Shown here: positions 37,201 to 49,200 of the stretch, piece by piece | Layout of the letters: every line of letters begins with the position of its first letter | Position numbering within the stretch: position 1 is the first letter of the stretch | DNA from: Zonotrichia leucophrys gambelii | Lineage: Eukaryota; Chordata; Aves; Passeriformes; Passerellidae | Assembly (NCBI RefSeq): GCF_028769735.1 | Contig: NC_088194.1 | Span: 1 to 64,000 of the forward strand | Length of the DNA: 64,000 nt | Direction: 5' to 3' | Program-made: the position numbers and the translations under genes | Notes under the pieces: model-generated | The model's input: the letters and a program-made list of their open reading frames with translations, nothing else | Databases searched by the model: none | Told to the model about the DNA's origin: nothing

Positions 37201-40200
37201 GACAGGGATGGAGGGGAGTGTGGCACGGCCAGGAGTGGGATGAGAGGCAGCAGGATTTGGGGGAGTGGAAGTTCAAGGTGTGACATGGCAGGAGTGGGAT
37301 AGGGAGGGAAGGGGATGTGGAGGGGCATGGCATGGCAAGAGAGGGACAGGGAGTGTGGCGTGGCATGGCATGGCATGGCATGGCATGGCATGGCATGGCA
37401 TGGCATGGCAGGAATGTGGCATGTAGGAGCAGGACAGGAAGGGAGTGGGATGGAGGGAGCATGGCAGTGACATGGCAGGACAGGGAGGGAGTGTGGCATG
37501 TGGAAAGGACCCGGAGGTGACATGGGGGGAGAGGAAGGAGGGATGGGATGGTGGAAGGAGGTGGCAAGGTGGGGAACAGGACCAGGGAGGGGTGGCATTA
37601 AGGGTGGGAGAGGACAGGGATAGTGGCAATGATGTTTGGAGCCCGGACAGGGAGGGGATGGCATGGTGGGAGCGGGACAGGGAGGGTGCCATGGCAGTGA
37701 CACGGCAGGACAAGCAGGGAGCGTGGCAATGGCGTGACTTACTGTGGAGGTGGAAGCTTCTTGCTGGGGGAGAAGACGAGTGGTGGATCTGGAAGGCCAT
37801 GAGAACACAGGGGGATCACACGGCGAGCAACTCAAAAACGTGATGAGGAGGAGGAGGAGACGGCGGCACCCACACCCACTCGGTGCCCACCCAGGCTGGC
37901 CTGTCCCCTGTCCCCTGTCCCTTGTCCCCTGTCCCCGGTACCTTGGCGGCGCTTGCGGACGCGCGCGGCGCGGCGCCGGTTCATGATGCAGGCGGCCATG
38001 GTGCTGAAGATGACGGCCACGCTGAGGAAGCAGATGCCACCAATGACCCCTGCCAGCACCGGCTGTGGCAGCAGCTCCGGCAGCTGCGTGCGGGACGGGT
38101 ACACCTCCATCCCTGCCACACACAGGGCANNNNNNNNNNNNNNNNNNNNNNNNNNNNNNNNNNNNNNNNNNNNNNNNNNNNNNNNNNNNNNNNNNNNNNN
38201 NNNNNNNNNNNNNNNNNNNNNNNNNNNNNNNNNNNNNNNNNNNNNNNNNNNNNNNNNNNNNNNNNNNNNNNNNNNNNNNNNNNNNNNNNNNNNNNNNNNN
38301 NNNNNNNNNNNNNNNNNNACACAGCAAGGGCTCAGCTCCTGACCCACCAGGGCTGCTCTGCCCTTTTGGGGACCTGTGCCCCCTGCCACACACAGGGCAC
38401 CCCATCAGGCAGGCACAGCCCTGCCCTGGTGTCACCAGCATCATGGGGGGCTCAGCTCTTGCCCCACCAGGGCTGATCTGTGCCCCCTGCCACACACAGG
38501 GCACCCCATCAGGATGACACAACTCCCTGGTGTCACCAGGACCATGGGAACACAGCAAGGGCTCAGCTCTTGCCCCACCAGGGCTGATCTGTGCCCCCTG
38601 CCACACACAGGGCATCCCATCAGGCAGGCACAACTCCCTGGTGTCACCACATCATGGGGACACAGCAAAGACTCAGCTCTTGCCCTATCAGAGCTCTCTG
38701 CCCTTGGGGGGACCTGTGCCCCCTGCCATACTCAGGGCACCCCATCAGCCAGGGAAGGAGAGGGATGGAGGGGAGCATGACATGGAGAGGGAGGAGAGCG
38801 TGGCATGGCCAGGAATGGGATGAGAGGCAGCAGGATTTGGGGGAGTGAAAGCCAGAGGTGTGACATGGCAGGAGTGGGATAGGGAGGGAATGGGATGTGG
38901 AGGAGCATGGCATGGCAGCCCGCCCCACATGTCACCATATCATGGGGACACAGCAAAGTCTCAGCTCCTGACCCACCAGGGCAGCTCTGCCCCCTGCCCT
39001 GGGCACCATGTGAGGAGATGCTCTGGTCCCTGAGGCTGAAGCCACTCTGGCTGTTGCCCCAGCTTTAGCCTTGGGGGTCCTGCTCTGTCCGTGCCCCCAG
39101 TTTAGCAGCAGGGACAGGGGGGTGGGAGCAGCATGAAGGGGCCTCTCCTTTGGGAATTATTTGGATGTTTCCCACCTCAGGTTCCTCTCCCCACGTGGCA
39201 GCCCAGCCTCACCTGCCGTGGACACGTTCACCGTGTTGCTGGGGTCGCTGATGTAGCTGCCAGCAAAGGCCACCAGTCGGAACTCATAGAAGGCGTCCTG
39301 AGGAGGACACAGAGCCGTGAACCACGCTGCCACAGCCACCACCCAGCCCTAAAACCCAGCCACACCTCACCTTGATGAGCCCTGGCACCAGCACCTGGGT
39401 GTCAGTGCCGGGGATGGAGCGCTCCAGCACCTCCCAGCCGCCCTTGTCCTGCCGCAGCTCCAGCGCGTACCCGCTCAGCGCCACCGAGGCACGGGCAGGG
39501 GGGTCCCAGCGCAGCAGGACCCCCCTCACGGTCTCGTTGGCAGTCAGAGCCCGGGGTGGCGACAGGAAGACGTGCACGGTCATGGCCGGTGGCTCCGGAG
39601 GCACTGTGGTCACTGGGAAGCCTTGGGGAGCGAGCAGAGGTTGGCACCAGGTGGGCACGGGGGGCACCGGGGGTGTTTTTTTTTGGGGGAGCTGTCCTTA
39701 CCCCTGGGCACGGAGGTGACGATCTGGCTGAAGGGGCCACTGCCCAGCTTGTTCTGGGCCAGGACGCTGAACTGGTAACTGGTGTCTGGCTGCAGGTTCT
39801 CCACCAGAAGGTGCTGAGCCCCAGCTGGCACCGACAGTGACACCCAGTCGTGGTGTGCCCGCGGTGGGTACCTCACCCTGGGGACAGGAGGGACCCGTGA
39901 GAGGGAGCTGGGGTCCCTAGGGGGGCACACAGCAGGGTGGGCACTCACAGAGGGGTGTACCAGACGCTGAACCTCTGGAAGAAGCCTCCATCAAAGCCTG
40001 GCTCCCAGGAGATGTTGGCTGCCAGCAGCAGTGGGAGCACGGAGACGTTGGTGACAGCGTGGGGACTGGTACCTGGCGGGCAGCAGGGTCACACTGGGGG
40101 GCCTGGACCACCCTTGCCAGCACCCCAGGACCACCCCAGTGACAGGCAGCTCACCCAGTACGTGGACAGAGGTGGCAGTGGTGACACTGGCCACCTGGTT

Positions 40201-43200
40201 GGTGGCCGTGCATTCCCAGACTCCGTGCTGCTCCTTGATGAGGGGATGCAGGACGAGGCTGCTGTTGCCATCCACCTGGGCACTGCTCTTGCCCACGCTG
40301 CCCACCTGTGGGGCATGGACATGCTGATGGGGGGCCACCACCAGGGCACGGACTGGGGCTGTGACACTGCCACGCTGGGGACAAGGGGACATGAAAAGGG
40401 GGACATGGCCCACCACCCTGGGGCTGGTTTGGAGGCCATGGGGCAGAGTTCTGTCACTGTTTTAAAGGACAACCAAGCAAAGTGACCTCAAACCCTTCAA
40501 GAACCATGTGATGGGATTCCAGTTTGGGATGGAACCCAGTGGGGACAGGGACACAACCCCAGGAGTGATGTAGGAAAAAGGTTTGGAGGCCATGGGGCAG
40601 AGTTTTGTCACTGTTTTAAAGGACAACCAAGCAAAGTGATCTCAAACCCTTCAAGAACCATGTGATGGGATTCCAGTTTGGGATGGAACCCAGTGGGGAC
40701 AGGAACACTGCCCCAGGAGTGATGTAGGCACAAGGACACTGCCCCAGGAGTGATGTAGGCACAAGGACACTGCCCCAGGAGTGATGTAGGAAAAAGGTTT
40801 GGAGGCCATGGGGCAGAGTTTTGTCACTGTTTTAAAGACAACCAAGTAAAGTGATCTCAAACCCTTCAAGAACCATGTGATGGGATTCCAGTTTGGGATG
40901 GGACCCAGTGGGGACAGGGACACAACCCCAGGAGTGATGTAGGCACAAGGACACTGCCCCAGGAGTGATGTAGGAAAAAGGTTTTGAGGCCATGGGGCAG
41001 AGTTCTGTCACTGTTTTAAAGACAACCAAGTAAAGTGATCTCAAACTCTTCAAGAACCGTGTGATGGGATTCCAGTTTGGGGGACCCAGTGGGACAGGGA
41101 CACTGCCCAGGAGTGATGTAGGCACAAGGACACTGCCCAGAGTGATATAGCACAGGACACTGCCAGGAGTGATGCAGGAAAAAGGTTTGGAGGCCATGGG
41201 GCAGAGTTCTGTCACTGTTTTAAAGACAACCAAGTAAAGTGATCTCAAACTCTTCAAGAACCGTGTGATGGGATTCCAGTTTGGGATGGAACCCAGTGGG
41301 GACAGGGACACAACCCCAGGAGTGATGTAAGCACAAGAACACTGCCCCAGAAATGACACCTTGGAGGCCAAAAACAACCTCTGTCCCTGGAGGGGGGCTC
41401 AGCTGACCCCCCAAACCAGCATCCCCTACCTTCACCCAGGTGATGGTGGGTGGGGGATCCCCTTGAGCCACGCAGGGAATCACCAGCTCCCGGCCCACCT
41501 CCTGGAAATATTCCTCCTTGGGCCGCACCGTGAAGGCAGGAGGGTCCTGCAAGGCAGAGGGGCAGTTTGGGGGGGCTTGGCAGGGGGGTGCAGAGCCAGG
41601 ATGGGGACCCCGAGGGGCTCCTCACCTTCAGCAGGACCCGCGTGGGCCGCGACTCGCCGGCGGTGCCGTAGCTGTTGTAGGGCGTGCAGCGGTACAGCCC
41701 CAGCGCGTCGTCGTTGCCCGTGGCGATGACGATGGAGCCGTCGGCACGGACGGACCAGCCGGGGAGCTGGGAAAGGAGGAGGAGGGATTTGGGAAGGTGG
41801 GAAGGAGCTGGGAAAGGGGAATGGGTGAGCAGGAGGGGTTTGGGAAGGAGCTGGGAGAGGGGAATGGGTGAGCAGGAGGGTTTGGGAATGTGGTGGGAAG
41901 ACGGGAATGGGTGAGCAGGAGGGATTTGAAAGGAGCTGGGAGAGGGGAATGGGTGAGGAAGAGGGATTTGGGAAGGGTGGGAGGGGGAATGGGTGAGAGA
42001 TGGGATTTGAAAGGAACTGGGAAGGGGAAGTGGGATTGGGAAGAGGGAATTGGGGAAGGTGGGAGAGGGTGGGGTGGGAATGGGAGTGGCCGTACCTTGG
42101 GGGAGCTGGGAGAGGGAATGGGTGAGACAGAGGGATTTGAGAAGGGGTGGGAAAGGGGAATGGGTGAGGAAGACGGATTTGGGGAAGGTGGGAAGGAGGG
42201 TGGAGAGGGAAATGGGTGAGCAGGAAGGATTGGGAGAGCTGGAAAGGGGATGTAAGCAGAGGGATTTGGAAGGAGCTGGGAGAGGGAATGGTGAGAAGAG
42301 GGATTTGGGAAGGGGGGAAGGGCATGGAAGCAGGGAATTGGGAAGTGAGAGGGATTTGGGAAGGAGGATTTGGGAGGATGAGGGAATGGTAAGCAGAAGG
42401 GATTTGGGAAGTGGAGGGTAGGGGAGTGGGAGGGGTAGGGTGATTCTGGAAGGTGGGAGCTGAGAGTGGAATGGGTGGTGAGGAGAAGTGGAAGGAGTTG
42501 GGTACTTGGGGAGCTGGGAGAGGGAATGGCTGAGGAGAGGGATTTGGAAGGAGGTGGGAGAGGGAATGGGTGAGGAGAAGGGATTTGGGAAGGGCTGGGA
42601 TGGGGAAGGGAGCAGGAGGAGGAAGGAGTTGGGAGAGGGAATAGGTGAGCAGAGGGATTTGGAAGGAGCTGGGAGAGGGAAATGGGTGAGCAGGAGGGAT
42701 TTGGGGAGGTGGGAAGGAGCTGGGAGAGGGGAATGGGTGAGCAGGAGGGATTTGGGAAGGAGCTGGGAGAAGGGAATGGGTGAGCAGGAGGGATTTGGGA
42801 AGGGGGGAAGGAGCTGGGAGAGGGAGTGGCTGTACCCTGGACCAGCTGGGCTGCTGGGAGAGGGGAATGGCTGAGGAGAAGGGATTTGGGAAGGAGCTGG
42901 GAGTGGGGAATGGCTGAGCAGGAGGGATTTGGGAAGGAGCTGGGAGCGGCCCTACCTTGTCCAGCTCCAGCGGGCGCCCGTCCCTGGTCCATGTGACGGA
43001 GAGCAGGGGCGGGTTGGCCCTGCAGGGACAGCGGATCACGCCCCTCATGCCCTTGGGCAGGTGAGTCTCCGGCAGCATGGTGGTCACCTGCGCTGGGTCT
43101 GCGGGCACACACAGGGCTGGGGTCCCCACGGGGCACCCCTGTTCCCACCACAGCCCCCACAGCAGGGCTGCCCACGGCCTGGGGGGGCGGGAGGGGGTCT

Positions 43201-46200
43201 TACAGAGCACCGTGACGAAGGCTGAGGCGGAAGGTGGCTTCCAGAGCCCGTTGCTGGGGGTGCAGGTGTATTTGCCAGCGTCGTCCGGGGTGGTTCGCTG
43301 CAGCAGGAGGCTCCCGTCCACCAGGACACGGACCCGAGCCTGGAGGTGGCTGGGAAAGGATGGCACAGCTGGGAGTGGCACAGCTGGGAGTGGCACAGCT
43401 GGGAGTGGCACAGCTGGGACTGCCCCTGCTGCCCTGGGGTGATGGATTTGTCCCCAGCATGTCCCTGGCACTTGGGGGCACGTTTGGTGGCACAGCAGCC
43501 CCGGTGCCATCCCATACCTGAGGTGGAAGACGTTGCTGCTGCCCTGGAACCAGGTGTAGGTGAGGTTCCCTGGGTACGCCTCAGCCTGGCACGCCAAAAA
43601 GGCATCTTGGGAGATGTTGACAGTGACGTTCTGGGGTGGCACCACGATGATGGGTGGCCCTGGGGTGTGAGGCAGAGTGGCACTGAGGGCTGGGCACATG
43701 GGACAGCCCCAGCTGCTCCCAAAACCGACCATGCCATGGCTCCCTGGTGCTCTCTGGGCACCGCCTGTCCTTACCCTGCACGAGCACACGGGTGGTGTGG
43801 GTGACGGTGCCCTCCTTGCTGGAGGCGTGGCACGTGTAGGTGCCCGCGCTGGCACGCTCCACGGTGGCAATGCTCAGCGTCCCGTTGCTCACCTGCAATG
43901 GCACCGAGGGACGGCAACGTGCCCCGTGAACCGGGTGGTGCCACCACGCTGGGGATGGGCAGCAGAGCCTGGGCACACCCCACAGAGGGGGCTGTCACCC
44001 TCACCTGCACCGTGTCCCCGCTCTGGACAGGCAGGTCACTCCTCTTCCAGGTGACAACAGGCTGGGGGTTGCCCACAGCCCTGCAGGTGAGGCTCAGCGC
44101 AGCCTGGTCCCGCACCTCCACGAACGCAGGGGGGGTCTCCAGGAAGGTGGGAGGTGCTGGAAGGCAAATCCACATCCAAACCCTCACCCTCACATCTGGC
44201 TCAACTCCAGTGCCGGCCCGGGGAGATGCGGGCGGAGCAGCCGAGGGTGGGACGGGCCGGTACCGTTGACGGTGAGGTGGATCCAGGTGCCGTTCTGGAA
44301 GTCGGCGTCGGTGCTGTGGCGGTCGAGGAAGAGCACCCGGCACTCGTACCAGCCCTGGTCCTCGGCGCGCAGCAGGTCCAGGCGCAGCGAGGCGCCTTCC
44401 TCCAGCCGCACACGACCTGCGCCACCGGCAGCGGCTCAGGGACGTCCTCGGGCCATCACCTCCCTGGGGCCACCAACTCCCCATGGTCACCCCTTCCTTC
44501 CCTGGGGCCACCCTTGTGCAGGTCACCCCCTCCCTGGGGCCACCAACTCCCCATGGTCACCCCTTCCTTCCCTGGGGCCACCCTTGTGCAGGTCACCCCC
44601 TCTCTGGGGCCACCCTTCTCCCGGGTCACCCCCTCTCCAGGTCACCCCTCTCCCGGGTCACCACCTCCCTGGGGCCACCAACTCCCCATGGTCACGCCCT
44701 CCTCGGGTCACCCCCTCTCTGGGGCCACGCCTCTGCCAGGTCACCCCCTCCTCGGGTCACCCCCTCTCTGGGGCCACGCCTCTGCCAGGTCACCCCCTCC
44801 CTGGGGCCACCACTCTCTCGGGCCACCCTCTTACCGGGTCACCGCCTCCCTGGAGTCTCCCATCTCTCGGGTCACCCCTTTGCCAGGTCACCCCCACTGG
44901 GGCCACCCCCTCTCCGGGTCACCCCCTCTCCCGGGCCACCCTTTTGCCAGGTCACCCCATCTCCCGGGTCACCCCCTCCATGGGGCCACCCTATCCCCGG
45001 GTCACCCCCTCCCCAGATCACCCCCTCCCTGGGGCTACCCCTCTCTCGGGTCACCCTTTTTCCAGGTCACCCCTCTCTCGGGTCACTACCTCCCTGGGGC
45101 CACCCCTCCCCATGGTCACCCCCTCCTCGGCCACCCCCTCTCTGGGGACACCCCTTTGCCAAGTCACCCCCACTGGGGCCACCCCCTCTCGGGCCACCCC
45201 CTCCCTGGGGCCACCCCTCTCTCGGGCCACCCTTTTTCCAGGTCACCCCTCTCTCGGGCCACCTCCTCCTTGGGGCCACCCACTCTAGGGACACCCCTCT
45301 CTCGGGTCACCCTTTTGCCAGGTCACCCCCTCTCCCGGGTCACCCCTTCCCTGGGGCCACCCCTCTGCCAGGTCATCCCTTCCCTGGGGCCACCCCTCTG
45401 CCAGGTCATCCCTTCCCTGGGGCCACCCCTCTCTCGGGCCACCCTTTTGCCAGGTCACCCCCTCTCCCGGGCCACCCTCTTACCGGGTCACCGCCTCCCT
45501 GGAGCCTCCCATCTCTCGGGTCACCCCTTCCCTGGAGTCACCCCTCTCCCGGGTCACCCCTCTGCTGGGTCACCGCCTCCCTGGGGCCACCCCTCTCCCG
45601 GGTCACCCCCTCCCCAGGGCGCCCGCCCACGCTGCCACCGCGTGGGGCTGCCAACGGCGGTGCCAGAGGTGGCTCCCAGCGACATTCAGCACTCCACACA
45701 CACACACGGGTGACAACGCAGAGGAGGCGACAATGGCTCTGTCACCCTCGGCGGGGTCCCCCAGCACGGCGGGTCCACGCACTTGGAGCATCGCTTCCCC
45801 AAACCCCCTCCCACGACCCCTTTTCCCCCTTCCCGAGGATTTTCCCTCCCCCCGGCGCTCTCACCCTGCTCAGCCCCGGTCACGGTGGGGCTTCCCCAGG
45901 CCGTGGGGTCCCGGGGGGGAACACGGTGACCGGGGCTCCCCCAGGCCGTGGGGTGCTCGCCCCGCGCCAGCCGCACGCCCCGCGGCCTCTTTGATGAGCA
46001 GAGGGATAAGGGCCCGCAGCGAGAGCGAGCGCAGCCCGTTAATCCCCCGGGCTATTATCAGAGCCATAATCGGCTCAGGGTGCAGTGGGCAATTGGCTCA
46101 GCCCAGGCTGGGGTGCGCGGCCAGCGGCCCCCAATGAACGCACTGGCACCCCCTGTCTGGGGCACCCCCTGTCTGGGGCACCCCCTGTGTGAGGCGCCCA

Positions 46201-49200
46201 TTATCCTGGGCATCCCCTGTCTGGGGCACCCACCATCCTGGGCATCCCATTCCTCGGGCATTCACTGTCCTGGGCATCCCCTGTCTGGGGTACCCACCAT
46301 CCTGGGCATCCCCATCTCTGGGCACAAGCCATCCTGGGCATCCCCTGTCTGGGCATTCTGGGCATTCACTGTCTGGGGGACCCCCTGTCCCGGGCATCCC
46401 TTTCTCTGGGCACCCACTGTCCTGAGCATCCCCTTTCCTGGGCATCCCCTGTCCGAGGCACCCACCATCCTGGGCATCCCCTGTCCGAGGCACCCACCAT
46501 CCTGGGCATCCCCTTCTCTGGGCACTCACCATCCCAGGCATCCCCATCTCTGGGCATTCACCATCCTGGGCATCCCTTTCTCTGAGCACCCATTGTCCTG
46601 AGCATCCCCTGTCTAGGGCACCTCCTGTCCTGGGCATTCCCTGTCTGGGGCACCCATCATCCAGGGCATCCCCATCTCTGGGCACCTACCATCCCAGGCA
46701 TCCCATCTCTGGGCACAAACCATCCTGGGCATCCCATTCCTCGGGCATTCACTGTCCTGGGCATCCCCTTCCCTGGGCATCCATCATCCTGGGCATCCCC
46801 TGTCTGGGGCACCCACCATCCTGGGCATCCCCATCTCTGGGCACCCACCATCCTGGGCATCCCCTTCTCTGGGCACTCACCATCCTGGGCATCCCCTGTC
46901 TGGGGTACCCACCATCCTGGGCATCCCCATCTCTGGGCACACGCCATCCTGGGCATCCCCTGTCTGGGGTACCCACCATTCTGGGCATTCACTGTCTGGG
47001 GGACCCCCTGTCCCGGGCATCCCTTTCTCTGAGCACCCACTGTCCTGAGCATCCCCTTTCCTGGGCATCCCCTGTCCGAGGCACCCACCATCCTGGGCAT
47101 CCCCATCTCTGGGCACTCACCATCCTGGGCATCCCCATCTCTGGGCACAAACCATCCTGGGCATCCCCTGTCTGGGGAACCCACCATCCTGGGCATCCCC
47201 TGTCTGGGCACCCACCATCCTGGGCATCCCATTCCTCGGGCACTCACTGTCCTGGGCATCCCCTTCCCTGGGCATCCCCTGTCTGAGGCACCCATCATCC
47301 TGGGCATCCCCTTCTCTGGGCGCTCACCATCCTGGGCATCCCCTTCTCTGGGCGCTCACCATCCTGGGCATCCCCTGTCTGGGGCACCCACCATCCTGAG
47401 CATACCCATCTCTGGACACCCATCATCCTGGGCATCCCCTGTCTGGGCACAAACCATCCTGGGCATCCCCTGTCTGGGCACAAACCATCCTGGGCATCCC
47501 CTTCCCTGGGCATCCACTATCTGGAGCACCCCCTTCCATGGGCATCCATCCTTCCCCGCCACCCCGGCACCCCTTGCCTTGGCACTGCCACCCCGGGCAC
47601 CCCCGGGCCATGCCAGGTGACCTCGCTCCCACGACACCACGGCGGGGACACGGCACGGGCAGCACCGGAGCAGCCCACGATGCTCCATCAGCATCCCAGG
47701 AGCTGCCGCTTCCCGAGGGGTTCCCGACACGGGAAGTTTTGGGGAGCCCCCGCTGGCGGCTCCACCCGGTGTCACAGACGGTGCCCACGCTGTGCCCGAG
47801 GCACCGGAGCCCCGGCTGGCACCGCTATTGGGATTCCGTGTCCCGCCAGACGAGCCCGGCAAGGATGATGAGGATGAGGAGGAGTGGCAGGAGCCGGGCA
47901 GGCGGGTTTGGGCACCGAGATCCGCCCTGAGCCGTGCCCAAACCCCGCACACAAACACGTGCAAACCTTTCCCGCAGCGCCCAGAGCTGCCTCCCACCCC
48001 TGTGCCTTCACCCCACAGCTGTGGGGACGAGGGGTCCGCCAGCCTTCACCCCACATCTGGCTCCCACGCCTGGCCCTGGGAATTGGGACAGCTCTGGGAA
48101 GCTCTGGGAAGCTCTGGGAAGCTCTGGGAAGCTCTGGGAAGCTCTCAGAAGCTCTGTGAAGCTCTGGGAAGCTCTGGGAAGCTCTCAGAAGCTCTGGGAA
48201 GCTTTGGGAAGCTCTGGGAAGCTCTGGGAAGCTCTCAGAAGCTTTGGGAAGCTCTGGGAAGCTCTGGGAAGCTCTGGGAAGCTCTCAGAAGCTCTGGGAA
48301 GCTTTGGGAAGCTCTGGGAAGCTCACAGAAGCTTTGGGAAGCTCTGGGAAGCCCCAGCAGCTGCCAGCCCCCAGCCCCAGGCGCGGCGGGAGCAGCCGGC
48401 TCCCGAACAAAGGTCCCTTTGGAAGGGATCAGAGCGCTCTGGGGACGCCCCTGAGCCTCCCCCTAATCCCCCTGTGCCGGCCCCAGCCCCCTCCTCCTCC
48501 TCCACCGCCCTGCAAAAACAAAACCCTGTGGCCCGGCATCCCCCCGCGCCTGGCAACCGACATTCAGAGGGACACAAAGGACATGGGGGGGGACACAAAG
48601 GGGGCTGCGGGCCCCGCCACGCGGCCAGAGCCAGCCCAGAGACCCCCGACCCTCTTCTAGGGCAGGGGACAGTGGTTCGTGTCACCGTGGGTGGCGGTGG
48701 CACGCAGGGGAGAGCCCGACCCCATCCCACCACAGAAGGAGCTGCACCCACCCTGTCCCCAGGACCCCCTCCCCGATGTCCCCAGGAGTGACACTGGTGA
48801 CAGCAGCGGTGACACCTGATCTGATCCACCTGGCAAGCGGCGGAGAGAAGGGGCTGGCATCGCCCTGCACCCACCCACCTCCCCTGCCCTTCCCGGCCGA
48901 TGGAAAACAAGAAGAAGCCACGGCCCCGCTGCCATGGCGACGGCCGCCAGCCCCCCCTGCCCACCCACCCAGCTCGCCCTCATTCCAGCCTCCAGCCCCT
49001 TCCCCCAGCGCTGATCCCAATCTGCTCCCGCAGCCCTCGGCGACACGGGGGAGGGCACTGCCAGCCCCTTCCTGGGTAACCGGAGCCGCGGCAGCCCCGG
49101 GGCCCCTCGGCGCTCAGGTAACAGGAGCCCGGCACCGGCAGAGCAGGTGCCTCGTCCTGCCCGGGGCGTTCCTTGTCACCGCTGCTCCCCAAAGCCAAGG

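Noticed and set aside
41480..43870. A 796-codon minus-strand frame covering part of IGSF9
   Set aside because: It joins real IGSF9 exons 6-10 pieces through the intron 8 minisatellite, which happens to lack stops; splice sites at 42956 and 41766 delimit the true exons.
44154..45994. Long + strand frames with PGHPLPG/SLGPPL repeats
   Set aside because: Three overlapping frames are open at once over VNTR 1 of IGSF9 intron 2; repeat artefact.
46130..47535. Regular direct repeats with spacer-like intervals, considered as a CRISPR array
   Set aside because: Units are head-to-tail and degenerate without unique spacers, in vertebrate intron sequence; it is a VNTR.
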